This document shows positions 43,065-51,145 of a stretch of 64,000 nucleotides of DNA, in pieces. The stretch lies in NCBI GenBank assembly GCA_026418715.1, contig JAOAAV010000062.1:37862-101861 (forward strand). Direction: 5' to 3'. Each line of letters starts with the position of its first letter. Position 1 is the first letter of the stretch. Below the pieces are notes generated by a model. It worked only from the letters and a program-made list of their open reading frames with translations, did not search any database and was not told where the DNA came from. The DNA is from Clostridia bacterium (GTDB lineage Bacteria; Bacillota; Clostridia; UBA1381). The position numbers and the translations under genes were made by a program.

Positions 43065-43337
43065 AAAGCTAAAATGTGGTCAGAAGTAAACAAGTTAAAA
43101 AATAATACTAAAAGGCTTATAATAAAATATAGCTTAAATTTCACTGACAATAGTGCGGATCAAGTTGCTAAATTCTAATAAACTTTGTTAAATATATTAT
43201 GACAATCGTTTCAAAATAGTCTCAAGGATACAGTTTTAGAAAATTAAATAGTCAATCCTAATGGCAATTACTAAAAGTGTTCTGTATCGTTGCAAGATTT
43301 TATACAGTTATATATAACTTAGATTGGGGGAATGAAT

Positions 43338-43865
43338 ATGAAAAACAAAAGATTAGTGTCTACTGCGGAAGCGGCAATGATGGCGGCACTGTCATTTATT
43401 CTGAATTTCATCATAGTGTTCAAAATGCCGCAGGGAGGGTCGGTTACGGCAGGCGCGATGATTCCGATTATTATTGTGGCTTTGAGGCGGGGTTATGCAT
43501 GGGGTGTTCTTTCAGGTGTTATATCAGGTTTTCTGCAGTTTGTTTCGACGGGCGAAGCAATTCATCCCGTATCAATTTTGCTTGATTATATTGTCGCTTA
43601 TGGCATATTAGGAGTTGCGGGCTTTTTTAAGGGTTCTTTGCCTAAGGTTGTCACGGGTACGGTGCTTGCAGTTGTATGCAGGTTCTTGTCCCATTTAATC
43701 AGCGGGGCAACAATATTTGCGTCATATGCTCCGCAGGGGCAAAATCCGTGGACATATTCGGCAATTTATAACGGAACTTATATGCTTCCCGAATTGGTTA
43801 TTACGGTTTTGTTTGCCGCATTGCTGTACAAATACGCAAACAGGCTTTTTGAATCAGTGAATTAA
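43338..43865 (+). CDS. thiT: Energy-coupled thiamine transporter ThiT
   Basis: AAMMAALSFILNFIIVFKMPQGGSVTAGAMIPIIIVALRRGYAWGVLSGVISGFLQF. Confidence 0.9.
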   Translation: MKNKRLVSTAEAAMMAALSFILNFIIVFKMPQGGSVTAGAMIPIIIVALRRGYAWGVLSGVISGFLQFVSTGEAIHPVSILLDYIVAYGILGVAGFFKGSLPKVVTGTVLAVVCRFLSHLISGATIFASYAPQGQNPWTYSAIYNGTYMLPELVITVLFAALLYKYANRLFESVN

Positions 43866-43902
43866 TATTCGTACTAAAGTATTGAATTAACAAACAAAAA
43901 AT

Positions 43903-43934
43903 ACAGGTCATTAAATTATTATTTTATGACCTGT
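43903..43934. repeat. Inverted repeat acaggtcat-N14-atgacctgt
   Basis: 9-bp perfect arms downstream of thiT. Confidence 0.7.
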
Positions 43935-43993
43935 CAGACTGTAGACAAAAGGTGTTTTACGCAACGCGTAAAACACCTTTTGTCTACAGTCTG
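43935..43993. repeat. 28-bp perfect inverted repeat with 3-nt loop
   Basis: cagactgtagacaaaaggtgttttacgc-aac-gcgtaaaacaccttttgtctacagtctg. Confidence 0.95.
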
Positions 43994-44030
43994 GAGCACC
44001 TAATAAAATTAGATGCTAATTTTGCGCATG

Positions 44031-44062
44031 AAAAAACCCCCTGCCGTAATTGGTGGGTGGTT
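44031..44062 (-). terminator. Terminator-like hairpin for the minus-strand toxin/immunity pair
   Basis: Minus strand: aaaccacccacc-aattac-ggcaggggg followed by TTTTTT; imperfect stem. Confidence 0.55.
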
Positions 44063-44063
44063 T

Positions 44064-44279
44064 CTATACTAGTTCTATGTTATCTATTTCGCTCGAATAA
44101 AAAACAGTACATTCTCCATCATGCATAAGTTCAATACTATCTTCATTTATATCATACTCTTCATCGTTTTGAACGGAGCCGTAAACTCCCCAACAAAGGC
44201 CGACATATTCTTTTTTGCTATCTAATACAACTTTTACTTGTTTGTTCATGTAATGAGATAATTCTTTTAAGTTTTTCAT
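44064..44279 (-). CDS. Small 71-aa protein, putative immunity to the upstream toxin fragment
   Basis: Start overlaps the toxin stop (ATGA); small acidic protein with LSM-like pattern (VKVVLDSKKEYVGLCWG..). Function inferred from position only. Confidence 0.6.
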   Translation of the reverse strand: MKNLKELSHYMNKQVKVVLDSKKEYVGLCWGVYGSVQNDEEYDINEDSIELMHDGECTVFYSSEIDNIELV

Positions 44280-44785
44280 TTTGTAGCCTTCGCTCCTTTC
44301 TTACTTGGATAATCAGGGAAGATATGAGTACCATTTTTGCCGTATTTTATTTTGAATACAGTTGTTTCAGCTTCTTTACCTGTAATATTATTAATGGCTA
44401 TTCCTATTATGCTTTGATGCGTTGTTATTATTTCCGTATTTGTCCATTTGCCATCTTTATTTTTTAATAATATCCCCGTTCCCGAATATTGGTCAATTAA
44501 TTTTTGTGCTTCATCAATGCTTATCGTTAATCGACTAGGACCATATTGACCTGCAACACTTAATTTTGGGGCATATTGTTTATATTCGTTAGTGCCTACA
44601 ACATGTTTATTTTGTTGACCTTTTTCAATTATTTTAAGAGTTGAATCTGATTGTATTTTATCTCTAATAGGTTTATCCTTTAAATAAGCTTCGATATTTG
44701 ATTGGTCATTACCTAAATTATACATCTTATCGGCTTCTTTTGCAAGATTTTTATTTGCCCAAACAGCTTTTTGGCTTACAGACTT
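44276..44785 (-). CDS. Orphan polymorphic toxin C-terminal domain (Ntox50-like), N-terminally truncated
   Basis: GQQNKHVVGTNEYKQY..YGPSRLTISIDEAQKLIDQYSGTGIL..WTNTEIITTHQSIIGIAINNITGKEAETTVFKIKYGKNGTHIFPDYPSKKG. The track ORF runs to 44917, but that part is antisense to the portal. Confidence 0.7.
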   Translation of the reverse strand, partial: KSVSQKAVWANKNLAKEADKMYNLGNDQSNIEAYLKDKPIRDKIQSDSTLKIIEKGQQNKHVVGTNEYKQYAPKLSVAGQYGPSRLTISIDEAQKLIDQYSGTGILLKNKDGKWTNTEIITTHQSIIGIAINNITGKEAETTVFKIKYGKNGTHIFPDYPSKKGAKATK

Positions 44786-44798
44786 GTTTGTTTCTAAT

Positions 44799-46286
44799 AT
44801 GTTTAGTGAAACAGCACGGCTTAATAACATCATAACAGAAGGCGCAAAAACAAGACTTACTGATAAGCAGTTTTTAGAGTACGAGATTGCAAAGTGGAAA
44901 AGGTCCCCTAGACGCAAAGATATGATTGAAGGTGCAAAGTATTACCAGGGTGAACATAAAATACTCAAACGAAAAAGAACCGCCATAGGTAGAGATGGAA
45001 AGCTCCAAGAGATCGAAAACCTCCCAAACAATAAAATTATTGATAACCAGTATTCGAAAATAGTTGACCAAAAAGTAAATTATTTGCTTGGAAAGCCTTT
45101 GACATTAAATTCAGAAAACAAGCAGTATGAGGATATATTAGGGCAGATATTTAGTAGGCGTTTTCAACGACTGCTTAAAAATATATGTGAGGATTCCTTA
45201 AACGGCGGCATAGGCTGGTTGTATGTCTACTATGACGAGACTGGTGCACTTTCGTTTAAAAAGTTTGAGCCTTATGAAATACTTCCGTTTTGGAAAGATG
45301 CAGAACATACTGTTTTGGACTGTGCTGTTCGGTTGTATGAGGTAGATGCTTATGAGGGAAATGTCGAAAAAATCATAGAAAAAGTTGAAGTTTATGACAT
45401 GGAAGGGGTTAGACGGTTTGAACTGCAAAATAACACCTTGGTTCCGGATATGGATGCACCGTTATCTCCGCATTTAGTTGTAATAGATGAGGACGGCAAA
45501 GAAACAGGGTATAATTGGGGCAAAATCCCCCTCATACCGTTTAAGTACAACACAAATGAATTACCACTTATAAAAAGAGTGAAATCTTTGCAGGACGGCA
45601 TAAATGAGATTCTTTCAGACTTTCAAAACAATATGCAGGAGGATTCAAGGAATACCATTCTCGTTATTAAAAACTATGACGGTACAGATCTCGGAGATTT
45701 TAGGCGCAATCTTACAACATATGGTGCAGTTAAGGTGAAAACTGTTGATGGCGCAGATGGTGCTGTTGATACTCTTACTATTGATGTTAACGCTGATAAC
45801 TACAAAGCCATTCTTGAACTTATGAAAAAAGCACTGATTGAGAATGCAAGGGGTTATGATGTGGCAGAACTTCGCAGCGCAGGAAGTCCTAATGAAATGA
45901 ATATTAAGAGCATATTCAATGATATTGATTTAGATGCAAACGGCATGGAAACTGAATATCAGGCCGCTTTTGAAGACCTTTTGTGGTTTATAAACCAGCA
46001 TTTGGCTAATAATGGCAAAGGTGATTTTGAAAATGAAAAGGTAAACATAATATTTAATCGTGATACTGTAGTAAATGAATCACAGGTAATAGCCGATTGT
46101 AAGAGTTCAATCGGTATTTTGTCAAATGAAACAATTATTAGTCAGCATCCTTGGGTTACAGATGTGAAGGAAGAACTCAAAAAAGTAAAACAGGAAAAAG
46201 AAGAAGCTCAAGCTGAAGCAGATTTATATTCAAATGCTTTTAATCAGAATAACAGTACTGAGGGCGGTGCTGTAAATGAAACATAG
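44799..46286 (+). CDS. Phage portal protein (SPP1 gp6-like)
   Basis: EIAKWKRSPRRKDMIEGAKYYQGEHKIL..LPNNKIIDNQYSKIVDQKVNYLLGKPL; start uncertain (TTG 44784 or ATG 44799), no strong RBS. Confidence 0.92.
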   Translation: MFSETARLNNIITEGAKTRLTDKQFLEYEIAKWKRSPRRKDMIEGAKYYQGEHKILKRKRTAIGRDGKLQEIENLPNNKIIDNQYSKIVDQKVNYLLGKPLTLNSENKQYEDILGQIFSRRFQRLLKNICEDSLNGGIGWLYVYYDETGALSFKKFEPYEILPFWKDAEHTVLDCAVRLYEVDAYEGNVEKIIEKVEVYDMEGVRRFELQNNTLVPDMDAPLSPHLVVIDEDGKETGYNWGKIPLIPFKYNTNELPLIKRVKSLQDGINEILSDFQNNMQEDSRNTILVIKNYDGTDLGDFRRNLTTYGAVKVKTVDGADGAVDTLTIDVNADNYKAILELMKKALIENARGYDVAELRSAGSPNEMNIKSIFNDIDLDANGMETEYQAAFEDLLWFINQHLANNGKGDFENEKVNIIFNRDTVVNESQVIADCKSSIGILSNETIISQHPWVTDVKEELKKVKQEKEEAQAEADLYSNAFNQNNSTEGGAVNET

Positions 46287-47871
46287 TGAGTATTGGTGAA
46301 AACGATTTGAACAGCTCCAAGACTCCTTGCTCAAAAAAGGTGAGTCTTTTAATTATGAATTAGACGATCAGTACCGAAAGGCTTCAACCTCCATTGAAAA
46401 AGATATTGCAGTATGGTATCAGAGATTTGCAGATAATAACGAAATCAGCCTTTTAGAGGCTAAAAGATTGCTAAATACAAAAGAGCTTGATGAATTCAAA
46501 TGGTCGGTTGAACAATACATAAAATACGGCGAGGAAAATGCAATAAACCAAAAGTGGATGAAAGAGCTTGAAAACGCATCTGCAAAGGTTCATATTTCAA
46601 GACTTGAAGCTTTAAAACTTGAGCTGCAGCAGCATATTGAGGCTTTATATGGCAATCTGTTAGACGGTGTGGACAAGTTAGCAAGGAATATCTATTCTGA
46701 GGGATACTATCATACCGCATATGAAATACAAAAGGGATTTAATGTTGGATGGAATATGCAGACACTAAATTCTAAACAACTTGACAGTATTATCTCTAAG
46801 CCGTGGACGGCAGACGGCAAAACCTTTAGTGATAGGATTTGGGCAAACAAAGAAAAGCTTGTAAACACAGTACATACACAATTAACACAGGCTATCATTA
46901 GAGGTGATGCTCCTGATCAAGCAATTAAGACAATTTCAAAACAGCTCAATGTTAGCAAAACTCAAGCAGGAAGGCTTGTAATGACGGAATCAGCATTCTT
47001 TGCATCAGCTGCGCAGAAAGATTGTTTTAATGATTTGGATGTTGAAAAATATGAAATTATTGCAACGCTTGATTCTCGTACATCCGAAATATGCCAAGAT
47101 CTTGACGGCAAAGTTTTTGCCATGAAAGATTATGAGGTGGGTGTAACGGCACCGCCTTTTCATGTTTGGTGCAGGACCTGTACAGCTCCGTATTTTGAAG
47201 ATGATTTCGGAGAACGTGCTGCAAGGGATGCCGAGGGCAAAACGTATTATGTGCCAAGCGATATGAAGTATAAGGAAAGGTACAAGCAATATGTTGACAA
47301 TAAGGGCGATAGTGGTATAATAAAAAATATAGAAGTTCCTGAAACTGCTAAAAGTGTTAATGGGTTAAGTCAAGATATTATTGACGAGGTTAACAACACT
47401 GTTTCAAACATGAAAAAGGATTATACAATATTACTTGATGATATTGTTGTTGAGGAATTAGGAAAAGGTTTTGAAAAAGTACCATTCCAATATCAAGGAC
47501 GCCCAAAGGGCACATGGTTAAATAGTGTTTTGGTTATAAATAAAGATTTCAAGTTTGACGGAAATTTAAACTCATTTAATAGGCGTATAGAAAGTGATTT
47601 AACTACAGCAAGCAATGATGTTTCGGATTTAGTTAAGCATGAACTTGCGCATGTTATGACTTTTCAGGGGCAATCTGTATCAGTTGCTGATAGAATAAAT
47701 GTAGAGTTGAAGGAACAGTTTGTAGCAGGAGTTTCTATTTATGCAGACAAAACAAAAGATGGTTCTGAATGTATTGCTGAAGCGTTCGTTAGATATTCCA
47801 ATGGTGAGGACATACCACTAGAAGCAAAAACACTTATAGATAAATATATTATGAAATGGAGGAGGGAATAG
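46276..47871 (+). pseudogene. MuF/SPP1 gp7-like minor head protein with C-terminal zincin (HELAH) domain; in-frame TGA at codon 8
   Basis: MKHSEYW*KRFEQLQDSLLKKGESF.. TGA at 46297-46299; downstream WYQRFADNNEISLLEAKRLL, ELTQ, MTESAFF, CRTCTAPYFEDD MuF motifs; C-terminal VKHELAHVMTF ... ECIAEAFVRYSNGE. Confidence 0.75.
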
Positions 47872-48065
47872 TGTCGGTTATTATAGCGAGTTGCCCTTGT
47901 TGTAAAAATTACACCGGGAATAAAGAAAACCCTTTTATGTGCAAAGCTTTTTCTGATGGAATTCCTAAAGAATATTATTGGGGTCCTACAGATGTTGAAA
48001 AAATAGCAGAATGCGCAAACGGATATAAATTTGAGGATAAATACAAGAAAAATGAAGCGATTTGA
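47871..48065 (+). CDS. Small Cys-rich phage protein (CPCCKNY..CKAFSDGIPKEY)
   Basis: GTG start overlaps the MuF TAG by 1 nt; RBS ggaggaggg; possible immunity/accessory partner of the MuF C-terminus. Confidence 0.7.
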   Translation: MSVIIASCPCCKNYTGNKENPFMCKAFSDGIPKEYYWGPTDVEKIAECANGYKFEDKYKKNEAI

Positions 48066-48084
48066 TCATGGATGGTGATAAAAT

Positions 48085-48402
48085 ATGGACAATTTCAAAA
48101 TAATATACAAAATCCTAAAAATACTTGAAGCTGCACTTGACCTTGACGAATTTGACAAGAGCCTAATATCAACCGAAAGTATGGTAATAAGTCAAAACAG
48201 ATGGAATTCACTTATGGAAATGATGGCTGCAGAGGGGTATATTCAAGGAGTGTCTGTTATAAAATCAATCGCGGGTACAGAAATTAAACTAGGCGGCATA
48301 AAAATTACACTCAGAGGACTTGAATATCTTAATGAGAATTCATTAATGAAAAAGGCAGCGAATTTAGCTAAAGGAATAAAAGATACAATACCCGGTTTAT
48401 AA
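48085..48402 (+). CDS. YjcQ-like phage protein
   Basis: KIIYKILKILEAALD..RWNSLMEMMAAEGYIQGVSVIKS..ITLRGLEYLNENSLMKKA winged-helix-like pattern. Confidence 0.75.
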   Translation: MDNFKIIYKILKILEAALDLDEFDKSLISTESMVISQNRWNSLMEMMAAEGYIQGVSVIKSIAGTEIKLGGIKITLRGLEYLNENSLMKKAANLAKGIKDTIPGL

Positions 48403-48434
48403 ACCACTTACCGTAATTGATAAGTGGTTTTTTC
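48401..48434 (+). terminator. Rho-independent terminator
   Basis: aaaccactta-ccgtaattga-taagtggttttttc. Confidence 0.85.
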
Positions 48435-48454
48435 ACGCTTAAAATTAAATATTA

Positions 48455-48485
48455 AGCAGCTATCTTTTCGGGTAGTTGCTTTTTT
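48455..48485 (+). terminator. Second tandem terminator upstream of scaffold/capsid
   Basis: agcagctatc-ttttcg-ggtagttgct-tttttt. Confidence 0.75.
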
Positions 48486-48577
48486 ATCGCCTTTTTGGTA
48501 TTGCAGGCGGAAAAGAACAAGACAAATTCGAGGTTCGTTACCCTCGGTAAACAACGTAATTTGAAAGGATTGATATT

Positions 48578-49159
48578 ATGACAAAGGAACAATTATTGGA
48601 GTTAGGTCTTACGGAAGAGCAGACAGATAAGGTTTTGGAGTCATTAGACGGAAATTTTGTGACCAAATCAAGATTCAACGAACTCAATGACACAAAGAAA
48701 CAGCTTGAAAAGGACATAGCCGCACGTGATGCTCAGCTTGAAGCCCTTAAAAATTCAGCAGGAGATGCCGAAACCATGAAGCAGACAATAATGGAGCTTC
48801 AAACGCAAAATGCAAAGGACAAAGCAGAATATGAAGCAAAGATTAAACAGCTTCGAATTGATAATGCCATTGAAAAAGCTCTTTCCGAAGCAAAGGCTAA
48901 AAATATTAAAGCGGTAAGGGCGTTGTTAGACCTTGAAAAAGCGGAGCTTGACGGCGAAACGATTAAAGGGCTTGACGAACAGATTAAAAAGCTCAAAGAT
49001 GGCGTGGACACAGGATTTTTGTTTGATGCAAAACAGGAGCCGCAAAAGCCGAAGCTTAAAGGATTTAAGCCTGCCGAAAAAGCTGACAAAACACCGTCAG
49101 ATACTGCTCCGGAATCTCTCGCAGACGCTGTAAAATTACATTTTGAAACCAAAGAATAA
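48578..49159 (+). CDS. Phage scaffolding protein (GP20-like)
   Basis: Coiled-coil KQLEKDIAARDAQLEALK..AIEKALSEAKAKNIKAVRALLDL; directly upstream of capsid. Confidence 0.88.
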   Translation: MTKEQLLELGLTEEQTDKVLESLDGNFVTKSRFNELNDTKKQLEKDIAARDAQLEALKNSAGDAETMKQTIMELQTQNAKDKAEYEAKIKQLRIDNAIEKALSEAKAKNIKAVRALLDLEKAELDGETIKGLDEQIKKLKDGVDTGFLFDAKQEPQKPKLKGFKPAEKADKTPSDTAPESLADAVKLHFETKE

Positions 49160-49181
49160 TTTTTTGAAAGGATGATTTATT

Positions 49182-50138
49182 ATGCCAATTACATTAGCGG
49201 AAGCTAAAAAGAACGTACAGGATGCCCTGCAGGTGGGCGTTATTGATGAATTTGCAAAATCGAATTTCTTGTTCAACAACCTTATATTCGACGATTGCGT
49301 CTCCCCCACCGGAGGCGGCGCAACACTTACCTACGGATACACAAGGCTTATCACACAGCCAACTGCGGCGTTTCGTGCGGTAAACACCGAATACACGCCG
49401 CAGGAAGTAACAAAGCAAAGATACACGACAGATTTGAAGGTATTCGGAGGAAGTTTCCAGATTGACAGGATTATTGCGGGTATGGGCGGAATTATAAACG
49501 AAGTTACATTGCAGATGCAGCAGAAAATTAAAGCGGCGTCCGCACTGTTTAACGATACTGTAATAAACGGCGACAGCGGAGTTGATGAAAACGCCTTTGA
49601 CGGACTTGAAAAAGCTGTGACAGGAAGTTCCACCGAGTATAATCCATCTTCTGTAATTGACCTCTCAACATCTTCGGCGGTTGATTCCAATTATAAGATG
49701 TTTTTGGACGAGCTGGACGAATTTTTGATGGGGCTTGACGGAACGCCTTCTTTCATAGGGGGCAACCTGAAGCTTATAGCAAAAATCAGAGCCTGCGCAA
49801 GACGTGCGGGTATGTATCAAGTTACTAAGAACGATTTTGGACAGCAGATAGAAAGCTATGGCAACATACCACTTGTGGATTTCGGTGCGAAATCTGGCTC
49901 TAACGCCCCCGTTGTTTCGATTGATTCAACAAGCGGAGAAACGTCGCTTTATGCCGCAAGGCTTGGGCTTGACGGATTCCATGCTGTTTCTATGGCAGGG
50001 CAGCCGCCGGTCAGAAGTTGGCTCCCCGATTTTGATACTGCGGGTGCGGTAAAAACCGGTGAGGTTGAAATGGTTGCGGCTGTTGCGCTTAAAGCTACAA
50101 AGGCTGCAGGCGTGATGCGTAAAATAAAAGTCCAGTAA
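49182..50138 (+). CDS. Phage major capsid protein
   Basis: 318 aa following scaffold; TPQEVTKQRYTTDLKVFGGSFQIDRII. Confidence 0.85.
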   Translation: MPITLAEAKKNVQDALQVGVIDEFAKSNFLFNNLIFDDCVSPTGGGATLTYGYTRLITQPTAAFRAVNTEYTPQEVTKQRYTTDLKVFGGSFQIDRIIAGMGGIINEVTLQMQQKIKAASALFNDTVINGDSGVDENAFDGLEKAVTGSSTEYNPSSVIDLSTSSAVDSNYKMFLDELDEFLMGLDGTPSFIGGNLKLIAKIRACARRAGMYQVTKNDFGQQIESYGNIPLVDFGAKSGSNAPVVSIDSTSGETSLYAARLGLDGFHAVSMAGQPPVRSWLPDFDTAGAVKTGEVEMVAAVALKATKAAGVMRKIKVQ

Positions 50139-50152
50139 TGGAGGCGTAGAAT

Positions 50153-50386
50153 ATGTCAAAGATAATTGCACCTAACAAGCAATATAGCGGAATATCTGCA
50201 GGTGTTACCTTTGTCAACGGAGTTGGTGAAACATACGACTCTAATTTGATTGCGTGGTTTGAAAGCCATGGTTATGAGATAGAGAAAAAAACACAAGGCG
50301 AAGAAGCAACAACCAGCGGAATCAAAAAAATTACAGAGGATTCCGAAGATAGACCAAAATCAGTTAAAAACACAAGCAAAAAGTAG
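50153..50386 (+). CDS. Small phage head protein (unknown)
   Basis: 77 aa with good RBS in the structural operon; APNKQYSGISAGVTFVNGVGET. Confidence 0.7.
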   Translation: MSKIIAPNKQYSGISAGVTFVNGVGETYDSNLIAWFESHGYEIEKKTQGEEATTSGIKKITEDSEDRPKSVKNTSKK

Positions 50387-50396
50387 GTGATTACCT

Positions 50397-50783
50397 ATGT
50401 TTGATGATGTAAAAGCAAGGCTTGAATCATTCGGTTATACAGTCACAGACAATGATACAGCGCTTATAAATTTCTGCATTGAAAAGGTTCAGCATCATAT
50501 TAATAATCAATGCAATACGGACATCGTGCCTGACGGGATATATAAGATTGCTGTTGATATGGTATGCGGTGAGTTTCTTTTTGTGAAGAAAAGCACAGGC
50601 CAGCTTACTCTGTCGAGTATAAATCTTGACACGGCTGTTAAATCAATCCAGGAAGGTGACACAAATATAACCTTTGCAATAGGCGAGGGTTCTTCAACTC
50701 CTGAACAAAGACTTGACAGCTTTATTAATAGTTTGCGTAATCCTACAGCTGATTTTATTGCGTATCGCAGTATAAGATGGTGA
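50397..50783 (+). CDS. Phage head-tail connector (gp6/YqbG-like)
   Basis: Position after capsid; LINFCIEKVQHHINNQCNTDIVPDGIYKIAVDMVCGEFL. Confidence 0.75.
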   Translation: MFDDVKARLESFGYTVTDNDTALINFCIEKVQHHINNQCNTDIVPDGIYKIAVDMVCGEFLFVKKSTGQLTLSSINLDTAVKSIQEGDTNITFAIGEGSSTPEQRLDSFINSLRNPTADFIAYRSIRW

Positions 50784-50788
50784 TTGAT

Positions 50789-51145
50789 ATGAGTGTACTA
50801 AATGCGATTGAAAGCTTATACAAAGGGAAAATGACAGTTACAGAGTATCACAAAACAACTGATTCTACGAATAAGATCACATCAAAAAAAGAGGTTACTA
50901 CTCTTACAGACCAACCATGTAAACTATCGTTTGAATCTGTAAAAAGTACAACTGAAGGTGATGCAGCTGCATCTGTTACACAGTCTATAAAAATATTTTG
51001 TTCACCGACTATCACAATAAAGCCAGGTTCAAAAATTGAGGTTACTCAAAACGGCATTACAACCGCTTATTCAAATAGCGGGGAACCCGCTGTATACAGT
51101 AATCATCAGGAAATACGGCTTGAACTGTTCAAGGGGTGGTCATAA
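50789..51145 (+). CDS. Phage head closure-type protein (YqbH-like position)
   Basis: Synteny between connector and HK97-gp10-like protein. Confidence 0.6.
   Translation: MSVLNAIESLYKGKMTVTEYHKTTDSTNKITSKKEVTTLTDQPCKLSFESVKSTTEGDAAASVTQSIKIFCSPTITIKPGSKIEVTQNGITTAYSNSGEPAVYSNHQEIRLELFKGWS

Noticed and set aside
42920-43337. TPP riboswitch upstream of thiT
   Set aside because: No recognisable CUGAGA / ACCUGAUCUGG-type conserved segments by eye; needs an Infernal scan.
43935-43993. Simple intrinsic terminator for thiT
   Set aside because: Stem is 28 bp and perfect with a 3-nt loop and lacks a following U tract (followed by gagcacc), so it is listed as a repeat rather than a plain terminator.
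44786-44917. N-terminal part of the track ORF 44276-44917 (minus)
   Set aside because: Antisense to well-conserved portal coding sequence; MRLGDLFHFAISYSKNCLSVSL is likely spurious extension beyond the toxin fragment.
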